From assembly GCF_026191675.1 (NCBI RefSeq), contig NZ_JAKRRY010000035.1, positions 1 to 57,621 of the forward strand: a DNA stretch of 57,621 bases, written 5' to 3'. The first letter of the stretch is position 1. Each line of letters begins with the position of its first letter. Source of the DNA: Vibrio qingdaonensis. Its GTDB lineage: Bacteria > Pseudomonadota > Gammaproteobacteria > Enterobacterales > Vibrionaceae. The notes under the pieces were generated by a model that did no database searches, was not told the origin of the DNA, and saw nothing but the letters and a program-made list of their open reading frames with translations. Shown piece by piece: positions 35,120 through 43,375 of the stretch. Position numbers and translations under genes: made by a program.

Positions 35120-35179
35120 AAGCTAAGCGCGATGATAAGAATCTAAGTCCGATGATAAGAAGCTAACTCTGGTCATTAA
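35120..35179 (+). repeat. Three tandem 20-bp direct repeats downstream of speB
   Basis: Units are 35120-35139 (AAGCTAAGCGCGATGATAAG), 35140-35159 (AATCTAAGTCCGATGATAAG) and a diverged third at 35160-35179. The first two differ at three positions. They sit in the 3' untranslated region between the speB stop and its terminator. Confidence 0.8.
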
Positions 35180-35215
35180 AGTCGATAGCTAGCATTCATC
35201 AACAACTCAGATCAC

Positions 35216-35252
35216 AAAAAGGGGGGATTCTCAATGAATCCCCCCTTTTTTC
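35216..35252. terminator. Bidirectional terminator between speB and the GH3 gene
   Basis: GGGGGGATTC (35221-35230) pairs with GAATCCCCCC (35236-35245), with five A residues before and six T residues after. It serves the convergent speB (plus) and GH3 (minus) genes. Confidence 0.92.
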
Positions 35253-35313
35253 ATTAGCCCAGTTAACCTAATAGGCTAACGCTTTTAATAGACTGAGTGC
35301 GCTTTTCAACAAA

Positions 35314-37899
35314 CTAAGGCGCATTCCACCAGCGGATGTTCGCTAATACCATCGCAAATCGTGTGTCGGCTAACAACATAAATGGCGTATCAAGTTGGCT
35401 TAATTCCACCCCGTTGTTAATAAATTCTTCGCTTGAAACCGTGACGGTCACAAACTCATCAAGAGTTTGCAGTTGCTCCGTAATATCAATTTTCACAACA
35501 CTCGCCACTAAGCCATGTTCTTGTCGATATTGCACTGCCACATACACGCTACCGGCTGGGCACTCGCTAACCTTAACGTCAAAACTCAAACCACCTTTTG
35601 AATGTGCAAAACGACTGAAGTCTTCGGTTTCCCCATCCGTTGTTGCAATGAACACTGACGCGCCAGCCGCTTTGAATTCAAGGCTTACTGCATCTTGCTG
35701 TTGCTGGTAGTTATAGGGTTTAGTCTCGATCGATGCAAAGCTCATTGGATTATTCCGAGACACTTCAACTCCATTTTCACCGGGTGTTTGGGCAACAAGT
35801 AACTGAAAATCACCAATCGTTGAGCGAACACCATACAACTCTATTGCCGGAGGTACACTGCCTTCAGAGGAACCATCACTCGTATCGAGATCAAGCTGAT
35901 CCAGATCGCGCTGCTGTAATAACGAGGAATAATTCAACCCGTAACCATACTTAAACAATGGCGCATGCTCCCCATGAGGATCTTGCTCATGCTCTGAGAC
36001 TTGGTAATTGGGGATGTGCGGAGGAATTCGATTCACGGTCGCACTCAGTTTTTTATTTGGCCAGCTATAAGACAGCTTACCTTGGAAGTCATAACGTGGG
36101 CGTCTCTCTTCATCCCCGACCAATACATCGGTAATGCCCTCGCCTTCACTACCAGGAAGCCAAGCAGCAACGAATGCGTCAGACATCGCTATTTCTTCGT
36201 TAAGATACAAAGGACGACCACTGTAGAACACCGTAATAACTTTGGCGCCCGCTGCATGTAAGCGATGTATTTTCTCAACATCTTTGCGATAACTGCGCTT
36301 CAACTGGGCGAATTCTAGGGTTTGCCACGCTTTAATATCGCCCATCATTTCCGCGTAGGGATCTTCACCAATCACCACAATCGCGATATCACCTGGCTTT
36401 ACTTCTTCTTTGAGCGCTGGGTCAAACGTGACATTATGCTCTCCGAGTTCAGCCACTAACGCCATTTTCAGTGTCGTCGCTCCAGGAAAGTCTTCTAACG
36501 TGTTTTCATCACCCTGCCACGTCAGATTCCAACCACCCGATTGTTTTTGAAGATCATCGGCGGCGCTGCCTGTTATCAGCACTTTCTGATTGTTACTCAG
36601 TGGCAGTATTTGATTCTTATTTTTCAATAACACTAAAGATTTACGTACGGCTTCACGAGCCACCTCTCGGTGTGCCCGTGCACCCAGCAAACTTTGGTTA
36701 CCAGCAAGCACGCGCTGACTAGGCGCGGGTTTCGTCCATAATCCTGCTCTCATTTTCACTCTCAAAATCCGCGTTACGGCGTCATCAATACGTGCCATTG
36801 AGATAACACCAGAGTGAATATCCGCTAATGCCGAGCGATACACTTCAATCCAGTGTTCATGAACCGGTACCATTAAAATGTCGTTACCAGCATTAATCGC
36901 ATACGTAGCGTTACCGTCTGTGCATTTATTAATTTCCGCATGACCATGCCAATCGGTCACAATCAATCCGTCAAAGCCCATTTTGTCTTTAAGTACATCG
37001 TTTAAAAGATACTTGCTGCCATGAATTTTATAGTTGTATGCATCACCCTCTCCAGTGATATCACTGTGTGGAGAATGATCATAGTTAGCCGGATTTTCCC
37101 AAGTGTTAAATGACGACATAACCACTTGTGCCCCAGCCTCTAAGCCACTGAAATAGCCCATTGCATGAATGTTACGCAGCAGATCTTCGGAGTAGGCGTT
37201 CACCCCACGATCGACTCCGGCCTGAGTTCCGCCATCCCCTACCCAATGTTTTACATTAGAGATGACTTTATACTCACTTTTCAGTTCATTCTGGTCACCT
37301 TGTAAGCCAATCACCATTTGTGACGCGTAAGCGTAAGTGATCTCAGGATCTTCAGAATAGCCTTCATATACTCTGCCCCAGCGAAGATCTCTAGGTGTCG
37401 CTACGGTCGGAGCGAATGTCCAATCTAAACCCGTTGCCGCGACTTCCAATGCGGTAATTTTTCCGATTCGACGAATTAATTCAGGATCTCGCGCCGCGCC
37501 AAGTCCAATATTATGGGGAAATACCGTCGCGCTATACGCATTATTATGACCGTGCACGGCATCTGTTGCCCACATAAATGGTATGCGAAATGGTCGGTCT
37601 GCGAATGCCTCTTCCGTTGCGTGCCAAAATTCATCGGCTTTATCCGCCCAATCTTGCGCTAAAGAGCGTTTATTCTCATTTGGCCACGCGCCGCCTCCAT
37701 TTAGGATAGAGCCAAGTTTATATTGTTTCGCTTCTTCAGGTGTGACGCCTCGAAGATCAGGTTGTATCATCTGACCCAGTTTTTCTTCTGCCGTCATCAA
37801 AGCAACAATACGGACAATTTCCTTCTCAATCGTAGGATCTTTTTTAATAGAAGAATTGATGGTAGGCCAGTCTGAGAAATACGGCGTGATTGTTGTCAT
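35314..37899 (-). CDS. Glycoside hydrolase family 3 exo-beta-glucosidase
   Basis: 861 residues from ATG 37899, which has AGGA about 10 nt upstream and begins MTTITPYFSDW; an upstream in-frame ATG would add 44 unlike residues. GH3 N-terminal barrel motifs are LGQMIQPDLRG, KHWVGDGGTQ and the nucleophile Asp316 in IVTDWHGHAEI. The GH3 C-terminal domain follows (VLITGSAADDLQKQSGGW), and a further C-terminal beta domain of the ExoP type covers about the last 150 residues. No signal peptide is seen, so it probably acts in the cytoplasm on imported gluco-oligosaccharides. The LacI-type gene upstream (38305-39408) is a likely regulator. Confidence 0.88.
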   Translation of the reverse strand: MTTITPYFSDWPTINSSIKKDPTIEKEIVRIVALMTAEEKLGQMIQPDLRGVTPEEAKQYKLGSILNGGGAWPNENKRSLAQDWADKADEFWHATEEAFADRPFRIPFMWATDAVHGHNNAYSATVFPHNIGLGAARDPELIRRIGKITALEVAATGLDWTFAPTVATPRDLRWGRVYEGYSEDPEITYAYASQMVIGLQGDQNELKSEYKVISNVKHWVGDGGTQAGVDRGVNAYSEDLLRNIHAMGYFSGLEAGAQVVMSSFNTWENPANYDHSPHSDITGEGDAYNYKIHGSKYLLNDVLKDKMGFDGLIVTDWHGHAEINKCTDGNATYAINAGNDILMVPVHEHWIEVYRSALADIHSGVISMARIDDAVTRILRVKMRAGLWTKPAPSQRVLAGNQSLLGARAHREVAREAVRKSLVLLKNKNQILPLSNNQKVLITGSAADDLQKQSGGWNLTWQGDENTLEDFPGATTLKMALVAELGEHNVTFDPALKEEVKPGDIAIVVIGEDPYAEMMGDIKAWQTLEFAQLKRSYRKDVEKIHRLHAAGAKVITVFYSGRPLYLNEEIAMSDAFVAAWLPGSEGEGITDVLVGDEERRPRYDFQGKLSYSWPNKKLSATVNRIPPHIPNYQVSEHEQDPHGEHAPLFKYGYGLNYSSLLQQRDLDQLDLDTSDGSSEGSVPPAIELYGVRSTIGDFQLLVAQTPGENGVEVSRNNPMSFASIETKPYNYQQQQDAVSLEFKAAGASVFIATTDGETEDFSRFAHSKGGLSFDVKVSECPAGSVYVAVQYRQEHGLVASVVKIDITEQLQTLDEFVTVTVSSEEFINNGVELSQLDTPFMLLADTRFAMVLANIRWWNAP

Positions 37900-38270
37900 T
37901 TGAAATGTCCTAAGGATGTGATACCGGAGGTATAAATAAGATGCCAATGCACGCTCTCGCAGAGGCGTTAGAGGTGAAGGTGCACTGAACTCAAAATGTT
38001 CCGTGATGATATAAGCGAACGAGAGACTCATTCGTGACCTAAATCACAGGGTATACGCCCCTCTCAGGGTAGGTAGCAAAACTCAGAAACATTCCACAAT
38101 ACCTTCAGACGCTATGAAACTTATCTATCCAGCTTCATTTATGTCATTACTTATCAGTCACTTACTATGAAACTTACTAATAAACCTTTAAGTATGAACA
38201 TTCACATGGCCAATATTTGCGCACAACATTCTGTACATCTTGATTTAGCTAATTAATGACCATTAGTAAT

Positions 38271-38314
38271 TAGCTTAGTTTAACTTAACTTAACTTAGCT
38301 TAGCTTAGCTTAGC
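38271..38314 (+). repeat. Pentanucleotide simple-sequence repeat (TARYT)n
   Basis: About nine consecutive 5-bp units (TAGCT, TAGTT, TAACT x3, TAGCT x3, then TAGC). On the minus strand the repeat overlaps the last codons and stop (38305-38307) of the LacI gene. Extra or missing units would not move the first stop, so coding effects are minimal. Confidence 0.85.
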
Positions 38315-39408
38315 GCAATGCTACTCGTGCTGTCTCGAACCACAATCGACACGGGGGGAATGTCATAGTCCGGCCTATTACCACTGATAAGATCCAACAG
38401 ATAACGAATCGCGATCTCGCCCATCTGTGCAAACGGCTGACGCATCGTCGACAACCTTGGGATATAAAAGTCGCCGATAGGCAAGTCATCAAAACCGATA
38501 ACTGACACATCCTCAGGCACACGTAACCCCTTTCGGTGTAAGGCTTGAATAACACCAAATGCAGAGAGATCATTTGCGGCAAACACGGCGGTGAACTCTG
38601 CACCAGATTCAATTTTTTCAATCGTTCTCTGACACGCTTCGTCTGGTTCGAAGTTCGCTGAAATCCATGTGGGCTCGCCACTTGGCAACCCAGCCGCTGT
38701 CATTGCCCTTTTAAAGCCTGCTAATCGCTGCTCTGTTTCGATGTTACCTCTCGCGCCCATAGCATGAAAAATTTTACTATGCCCTAGTTGCAACAGATGA
38801 TTCGTGGCAAGATACGCGCCAATTTCATTATCAACGTTAATCATAGGCAGCAATCCAGAGCCACTGCGACACATCAGAAGTGCCGGTATGTCTGCGGTCA
38901 CCTGAGCGATTTCACTCTCAACCAATTCACCACCAATAATAATCACACCATCTACCTGGCGGCTGACCAGATCATTCAGCTCACTGCGCTCTCGAGCGAT
39001 GTCCCAATTCGTGGTCTCGATAATAAGATCATAACTGTGCTTGTGCATCTGCTCATCCATACCAAGTAAAATCCGGCTGACGTATGGCGCATCAAATGAT
39101 GGGACAATCACACCTATCGTCATATTCCTTTTCGTATCTGGCTCGCCTTTACGAGATTTATGCTTAAACCCCGTTTCAAATATCGCCAACTCGATGGCAT
39201 CTACTTTGTCTTTCGCGATAAAAGACGTACGGTTTAGATAGCGTGAAACGGTGCTTGCTGACACGCCTGCCCATTTGGCGACGTCATAGATGGTGGCTTT
39301 TTGAGCTGACATTTTTTGAACTGACATTGGTGGTGTGGATTCTCTTATTATTCCCTGTTGAGTCATAACATTACGAATTTCGAACCAATAAGAAAAGGGA
39401 AACCTCAT
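38305..39408 (-). CDS. LacI family transcriptional regulator
   Basis: Up to 367 residues. The HTH ATIYDVAKWAGVSASTVSRYL is followed by a hinge and a periplasmic-binding-like sugar domain (TIGVIVPSFDAPYV, then QVDGVIIIGGELVESE and VIGFDDLPIGDF). Start choice is uncertain: internal ATGs at 39366, 39327 and 39312 are also possible, and the last gives the family-typical short N terminus before the HTH. No start has a strong ribosome-binding site. It lies upstream of the GH3 gene in the same orientation with about 400 bp between, so it probably controls beta-glucoside use. The 3' end is inside a pentanucleotide repeat. Confidence 0.85.
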   Translation of the reverse strand: MRFPFSYWFEIRNVMTQQGIIRESTPPMSVQKMSAQKATIYDVAKWAGVSASTVSRYLNRTSFIAKDKVDAIELAIFETGFKHKSRKGEPDTKRNMTIGVIVPSFDAPYVSRILLGMDEQMHKHSYDLIIETTNWDIARERSELNDLVSRQVDGVIIIGGELVESEIAQVTADIPALLMCRSGSGLLPMINVDNEIGAYLATNHLLQLGHSKIFHAMGARGNIETEQRLAGFKRAMTAAGLPSGEPTWISANFEPDEACQRTIEKIESGAEFTAVFAANDLSAFGVIQALHRKGLRVPEDVSVIGFDDLPIGDFYIPRLSTMRQPFAQMGEIAIRYLLDLISGNRPDYDIPPVSIVVRDSTSSIALS

Positions 39409-39621
39409 ATTTTGTATTCATGGGTAAGCCGACAGAGTATCGGGTAAGGAACATAAGCATTATGGTATATCGTGTTCTGTGCGAAAATGCCTCGTTACCG
39501 TGATATTCACCCTATAACTCAGTCAATTAATGAGCAATCAGTGCGGCTATATAATTAATCACTATAACCACCGAAATAAAGATGATAAGTTTATGTAACA
39601 ATAATTAACAAGGAGTTCGTT

Positions 39622-39798
39622 ATGCGTTCTAAATTCGCAGTGGTATGTGCATTAGGGTTAGCGGCTATTTTAGCGGGATGCGCGGCACCCAATGAGAACC
39701 GTAACAATCAAGAAATTGGCAACAAAATGGAAGCAGAGGCGAAACAAGAAAAACAGATCTGCACAGCGCTAGGTGACATCAACTGCGCTCAGCAGTAA
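39622..39798 (+). CDS. Small lipoprotein of unknown function (58 residues)
   Basis: ATG 39622 has AAGGAG at 39610-39615, ideal spacing. The peptide starts MRSKFAVVCALGLAAILAGC, a compact lipoprotein signal with lipobox ILAGC and Cys20. The mature part is 39 residues, rich in Lys, Glu, Gln and Asn, with two further cysteines near the C terminus. The small size, clear RBS and following terminator support a real gene. Function unknown. Confidence 0.78.
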   Translation: MRSKFAVVCALGLAAILAGCAAPNENRNNQEIGNKMEAEAKQEKQICTALGDINCAQQ

Positions 39799-39844
39799 TC
39801 TTTTCGGCGGACCAAATACTCTTTTCGATGCAGCAAATAAATAG

Positions 39845-39883
39845 ACAGCGTAAAGGTTAAGCAAACCGCTACGCTGTTTTTTA
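39845..39883 (+). terminator. Rho-independent terminator after the small lipoprotein gene
   Basis: ACAGCGTA (39845-39852) pairs with TACGCTGT (39870-39877), with an inner GGTT/AACC pair, followed by a T run. Confidence 0.82.
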
Positions 39884-39925
39884 TGTCAGGACATGCCGCC
39901 CTTCGAGACTGATTCAATAGGCCAA

Positions 39926-40915
39926 TTAATCCGAAGTGTGACGTATCGTCATCGTTCTCGGAATCAACTCAATACCAGGGTTGTAGCGCTTAGCCGCAGC
40001 ATTCAAGGCTAGTTCCATCGCGCTATCACAAATAAGGTCAAACTGTTGCGGAGAGGAATTGACTTTGAAAGGAAGGAAATCCAATAGTCGATTATCACCA
40101 AAGGTCGCCAACTTCACTTTGCTCATCAGCTCGGGCCTTTCTAAGAAAACATCCAAAACGCCCTCAAGCAAAGTGTACGACATTGTCACAATCGAGTCTG
40201 GTAGTTGGTCAGCGTCGAGCCACTTTTCCAACAAACGTTTACCTTCTTCACGATTAAAGTGCTCACCATAAGCCACCACAGAATGTGTTGTCACCAATTT
40301 AGCCGCGGCTTCAAAACCTAACTGACGTTCACGAGAGATATTGAGTGAAGGTAGTGCACCAATTAACCCTATACTGGTGGTCGTTTCATCCAATACTGAA
40401 GACGTCAAATTAAACGCAGCACCAAAGTCTTCACTGATCACGCAACTAAAATGCTCATCATCTAACGAGCGATCTATCGCAATAACCGGCGTCCCCCGTT
40501 GCTGAATTGGAAGATAGTGGTCACTGGCTTCAGTGATGGCACTGGCAACGAATAACGCATCAATTCGGCGCGACACTAATGCCTCTGCGACCCGTTTTTC
40601 CGTTTCTGGATCATCATCTGAGCAACCAATTAAAATTTGGAATCCCGCCTTCCGAGAGTTTTGCTCTAGGAGCTTAGCAATTCTCGCGTAACTGGAGTTT
40701 TCAAGATCCGGGATAATAAGACCAAATGAACGGCTATGTCCTGCCCGCAGCGACGAGGCTGCGTGATCGGGGCGATAATTGTGGGCCTCGACGACTGCCA
40801 TCACCTTTTTTTGGGTTTTTTCAGAAATCCGATATTTCTGTGCTTTCCCGTTAATCACATAACTTGCTGTGGTCTTTGATACCCCGGCAAGCTTTGCTAT
40901 TTCATCCAAAGTCAT
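39926..40915 (-). CDS. cra: Catabolite repressor/activator, fructose repressor (LacI family)
   Basis: 329 residues from ATG 40915, supported by AAAGGA at about 7 nt and by the family N terminus MTLDEIAKLAGVSKTTASYV. An upstream in-frame start (41023) would add 36 unlike residues. The HTH carries the Cra/FruR-specific INGKAQKYRISEKTQ segment, and the effector domain follows. In relatives, fructose-1-phosphate releases it from DNA. It is divergent from fruBKA, with several matching operators between, so it most likely represses the fructose operon. Confidence 0.92.
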   Translation of the reverse strand: MTLDEIAKLAGVSKTTASYVINGKAQKYRISEKTQKKVMAVVEAHNYRPDHAASSLRAGHSRSFGLIIPDLENSSYARIAKLLEQNSRKAGFQILIGCSDDDPETEKRVAEALVSRRIDALFVASAITEASDHYLPIQQRGTPVIAIDRSLDDEHFSCVISEDFGAAFNLTSSVLDETTTSIGLIGALPSLNISRERQLGFEAAAKLVTTHSVVAYGEHFNREEGKRLLEKWLDADQLPDSIVTMSYTLLEGVLDVFLERPELMSKVKLATFGDNRLLDFLPFKVNSSPQQFDLICDSAMELALNAAAKRYNPGIELIPRTMTIRHTSD

Positions 40916-40983
40916 ATCTCGATCCTTTCTGTGCGATGGATCATATAAATGAATTCCAACCATACTGACAAGTTGAATTATAT

Positions 40984-41183
40984 GCTGAATCGGTTCAGTA
41001 TAAAAGCTGAAAGGATTCAGCAAAGTTCACACTTTTGAAAACTGGCCTATATTTATAGTGATACATCGTCGATAGGACATCGCTACAGCAAAGCCAACAC
41101 ACAAAATTTGGTTTGCTGAATTTTTTTGAAATTTTGCTGAATCGATTCAGTTTTATGTCAGTCATTAACTTAATCGGTTCAAA
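40984..41183. promoter_or_regulatory. Cluster of Cra/FruR operators between cra and fruB
   Basis: Four sites match the TGAAWCGNTTCA-type Cra palindrome: GCTGAATCGGTTCAGT (40984-40999), GCTGAAAGGATTCAGC (41006-41021), GCTGAATCGATTCAG (41136-41150), and the partial TTAATCGGTTCAAA (41170-41183). The first two are near the cra side and the last two near fruB, so both promoters may be controlled. Confidence 0.85.
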
Positions 41184-41209
41184 AACAAGAATAACGTGGG
41201 TAAGCGAAC

Positions 41210-42343
41210 ATGCTTCAATTAAACAGCGACAACATTAAACTTAATCAATCGTCAAACGACAAACTGAACGCCATTAAAGTAATCGCAGCCGACCTAACGG
41301 CAAAAGGGCTCGTTCAAGAAGGTTACGTCGACGGTATGCTGAATCGTGAAGGTCAGAACTCTACTTTTCTGGGTAATGGCATTGCGATCCCTCACGGCAC
41401 GACAGATACCCGTGATCTTGTGAAAACGACGGGCGTTGCCGTGCATCACTTCCCTAACGGTGTGGATTGGGGCAATGGCAATATCGCTTATATCGCCATT
41501 GGTATTGCGGCTAAATCAGATGAACACTTGGGCATTTTGAAACAACTCACTAAAGTGCTGTCAGCCGACGGCGTTGAGAAAAAACTGAAACAAGCAAAAA
41601 CCGAACAAGAGATCATGGCGCTATTGAATGGCGAAGTGCAACTTGAAGCCGATTTTGATGCTTCATTGATCCAACTTAATTTCCCTGCAAGTGACATGCT
41701 TCAAATGGCTGCCGTTGCGGGTGGTTTACTTAAAAACACCGGAGGTACTGGCGCGGAGTTTGTTGCAGACCTTGTGACCAAGTCTCCTACTCACCTTGGT
41801 AACGGTTTGTGGCTTGTCAGCAGCGACAAAGCCGTTACCCGCACAGGGATGGCTTTTGTCTCAACCATCAACCAATGTGAACTTGATGGCACGCCAGTCC
41901 AAGCGCTGATTGCTTTCGCTGCGTGCAACAACGCTCACGAAGCCATGCTTAATAAAATTACTGAACTCGTATTTAAGCAAGAGCAAAGCAAACTGTTGTC
42001 ACTTTCCACAGAACAACTTTTGGCTTTCTTTACGGGTGAACAAACCTCCACAGCTGAAACACAAAGCGATAACGTAGCGGTGTTCAAAATCAAAAATGCT
42101 CATGGTTTACATGCTCGCCCAGGCGCAATGTTGGTTGCTGAAGCGAAGAAGTTTGACTCCACCATTCAAGTATCCAATCTAAATGGCGACGGTAAAGTGG
42201 TCAACGCGAAAAGCCTAATGAAAGTGATTGCTCTGGGAGTTAAGCACGGTCATGAGTTGCAATTTAGCGCGGACGGCGCAGATGCACAGCAAGCACTAGA
42301 GGCGATTGGCAAAGCCATCAACTCAGGTCTTGGTGAAGGGTAA
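41210..42343 (+). CDS. fruB: Fructose PTS diphosphoryl-transfer protein FPr (EIIA-Fru and HPr domains)
   Basis: 377 residues. The N-terminal EIIA domain has the phospho-acceptor in GIAIPHGTTD (His62). A central spacer/M domain follows (about 160-280), and the C-terminal HPr domain has NAHGLHARPGA (His301). It passes phosphate from Enzyme I to FruA. The ribosome-binding site is weak (GTGGGTAAG). It is the first gene of fruBKA, with fruK starting 9 bp after its stop. Confidence 0.94.
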   Translation: MLQLNSDNIKLNQSSNDKLNAIKVIAADLTAKGLVQEGYVDGMLNREGQNSTFLGNGIAIPHGTTDTRDLVKTTGVAVHHFPNGVDWGNGNIAYIAIGIAAKSDEHLGILKQLTKVLSADGVEKKLKQAKTEQEIMALLNGEVQLEADFDASLIQLNFPASDMLQMAAVAGGLLKNTGGTGAEFVADLVTKSPTHLGNGLWLVSSDKAVTRTGMAFVSTINQCELDGTPVQALIAFAACNNAHEAMLNKITELVFKQEQSKLLSLSTEQLLAFFTGEQTSTAETQSDNVAVFKIKNAHGLHARPGAMLVAEAKKFDSTIQVSNLNGDGKVVNAKSLMKVIALGVKHGHELQFSADGADAQQALEAIGKAINSGLGEG

Positions 42344-42352
42344 GGATTGATT

Positions 42353-43318
42353 ATGAACACTCAATTAGATACCTCACTAACAAATAAAGTCGTCACGATT
42401 ACCCTCAACCCAGCATTGGATCTCACCGGCAGCTTAGACAAGCTCAATCAAGGTTCGGTCAGCTTAGTGAACGAAGGTTCCCTGCACGCCGCTGGTAAAG
42501 GGGTAAACGTTGCCAAAGTATTATCCGACTTAGGCGCAGACGTCACTGTTACGGGCTTTCTAGGGACAGATAATCAAGAGCTGTTTTGCCAGCTGTTTGA
42601 TGAACTCAACGCCAAAGATGAATTCATCCGTGTTTCGGGTTCCACACGAATTAACGTCAAACTTGTTGAAAGTAACGGTGACGTCAATGATATCAATTTT
42701 CCTGGTGTACTGGTGGACGCACAAGCCATCACTCAGTTTGAAGCGACGCTAGAACAATTGATGCTCACTCATGATTACTTTGTCTTTGCCGGTAGCTTAC
42801 CTCGTGGAATTAGCGCAGAACAGTGTGCGAAGTGGATCGAACAACTACAAAACAACGGCAAACGTGTTCTGTTTGATAGCAGCCGCGATGCCTTAACCCA
42901 AGGTCTAGATTCTAAGCCTTGGTTAATAAAACCCAATGACGAAGAACTCTCGCAATTTGTCGGGCGTGAACTCACCACTCAAGAACAATGCTTGGAAGCG
43001 GCAGAAACGCTTTCAGATAAAGGCATCGACAATATCGTTGTCTCGATGGGTGCAGAGGGCGTTCTATGGTTACACGATAATCAATGGCTTCAAGCTAAGC
43101 CGCCCAAAATGCACGTAGTTAGCACCGTAGGTGCTGGCGATACTTTGGTTGCGGGGCTCTGCTGGGGTCACATGCAATCCATGCCAAAACTAGAATTACT
43201 CTCCTTTGCTACTGCCCTTTCCGCTCTGGCCGTTGGTCAGGTTGGCGTTGGTGTGCCAAGTAAAGAAGACGTTGTATCCCTACAAAAACAAATACAGTCA
43301 CAAGCGCTAAATCGTTAA
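42353..43318 (+). CDS. fruK: 1-phosphofructokinase
   Basis: 321 residues from ATG 42353 (GGGTAAGGA upstream). PfkB family: TLNPALDLTGSL at the N terminus, GKGVNVAKVLSDLG, and the catalytic STVGAGDTLVAG near the C terminus. It phosphorylates fructose-1-phosphate to fructose-1,6-bisphosphate. It is in the fruBKA operon; fruA follows after 57 bp. Confidence 0.94.
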   Translation: MNTQLDTSLTNKVVTITLNPALDLTGSLDKLNQGSVSLVNEGSLHAAGKGVNVAKVLSDLGADVTVTGFLGTDNQELFCQLFDELNAKDEFIRVSGSTRINVKLVESNGDVNDINFPGVLVDAQAITQFEATLEQLMLTHDYFVFAGSLPRGISAEQCAKWIEQLQNNGKRVLFDSSRDALTQGLDSKPWLIKPNDEELSQFVGRELTTQEQCLEAAETLSDKGIDNIVVSMGAEGVLWLHDNQWLQAKPPKMHVVSTVGAGDTLVAGLCWGHMQSMPKLELLSFATALSALAVGQVGVGVPSKEDVVSLQKQIQSQALNR

Positions 43319-43375
43319 GCATCTGTATTGATGACTCTGATTTAACACGACAAAATGGACATAAAGGTCGAACCT

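Noticed and set aside
35120..35179. CRISPR array
   Set aside because: The three 20-bp units are directly adjacent with no unique spacers, and there are no cas genes.
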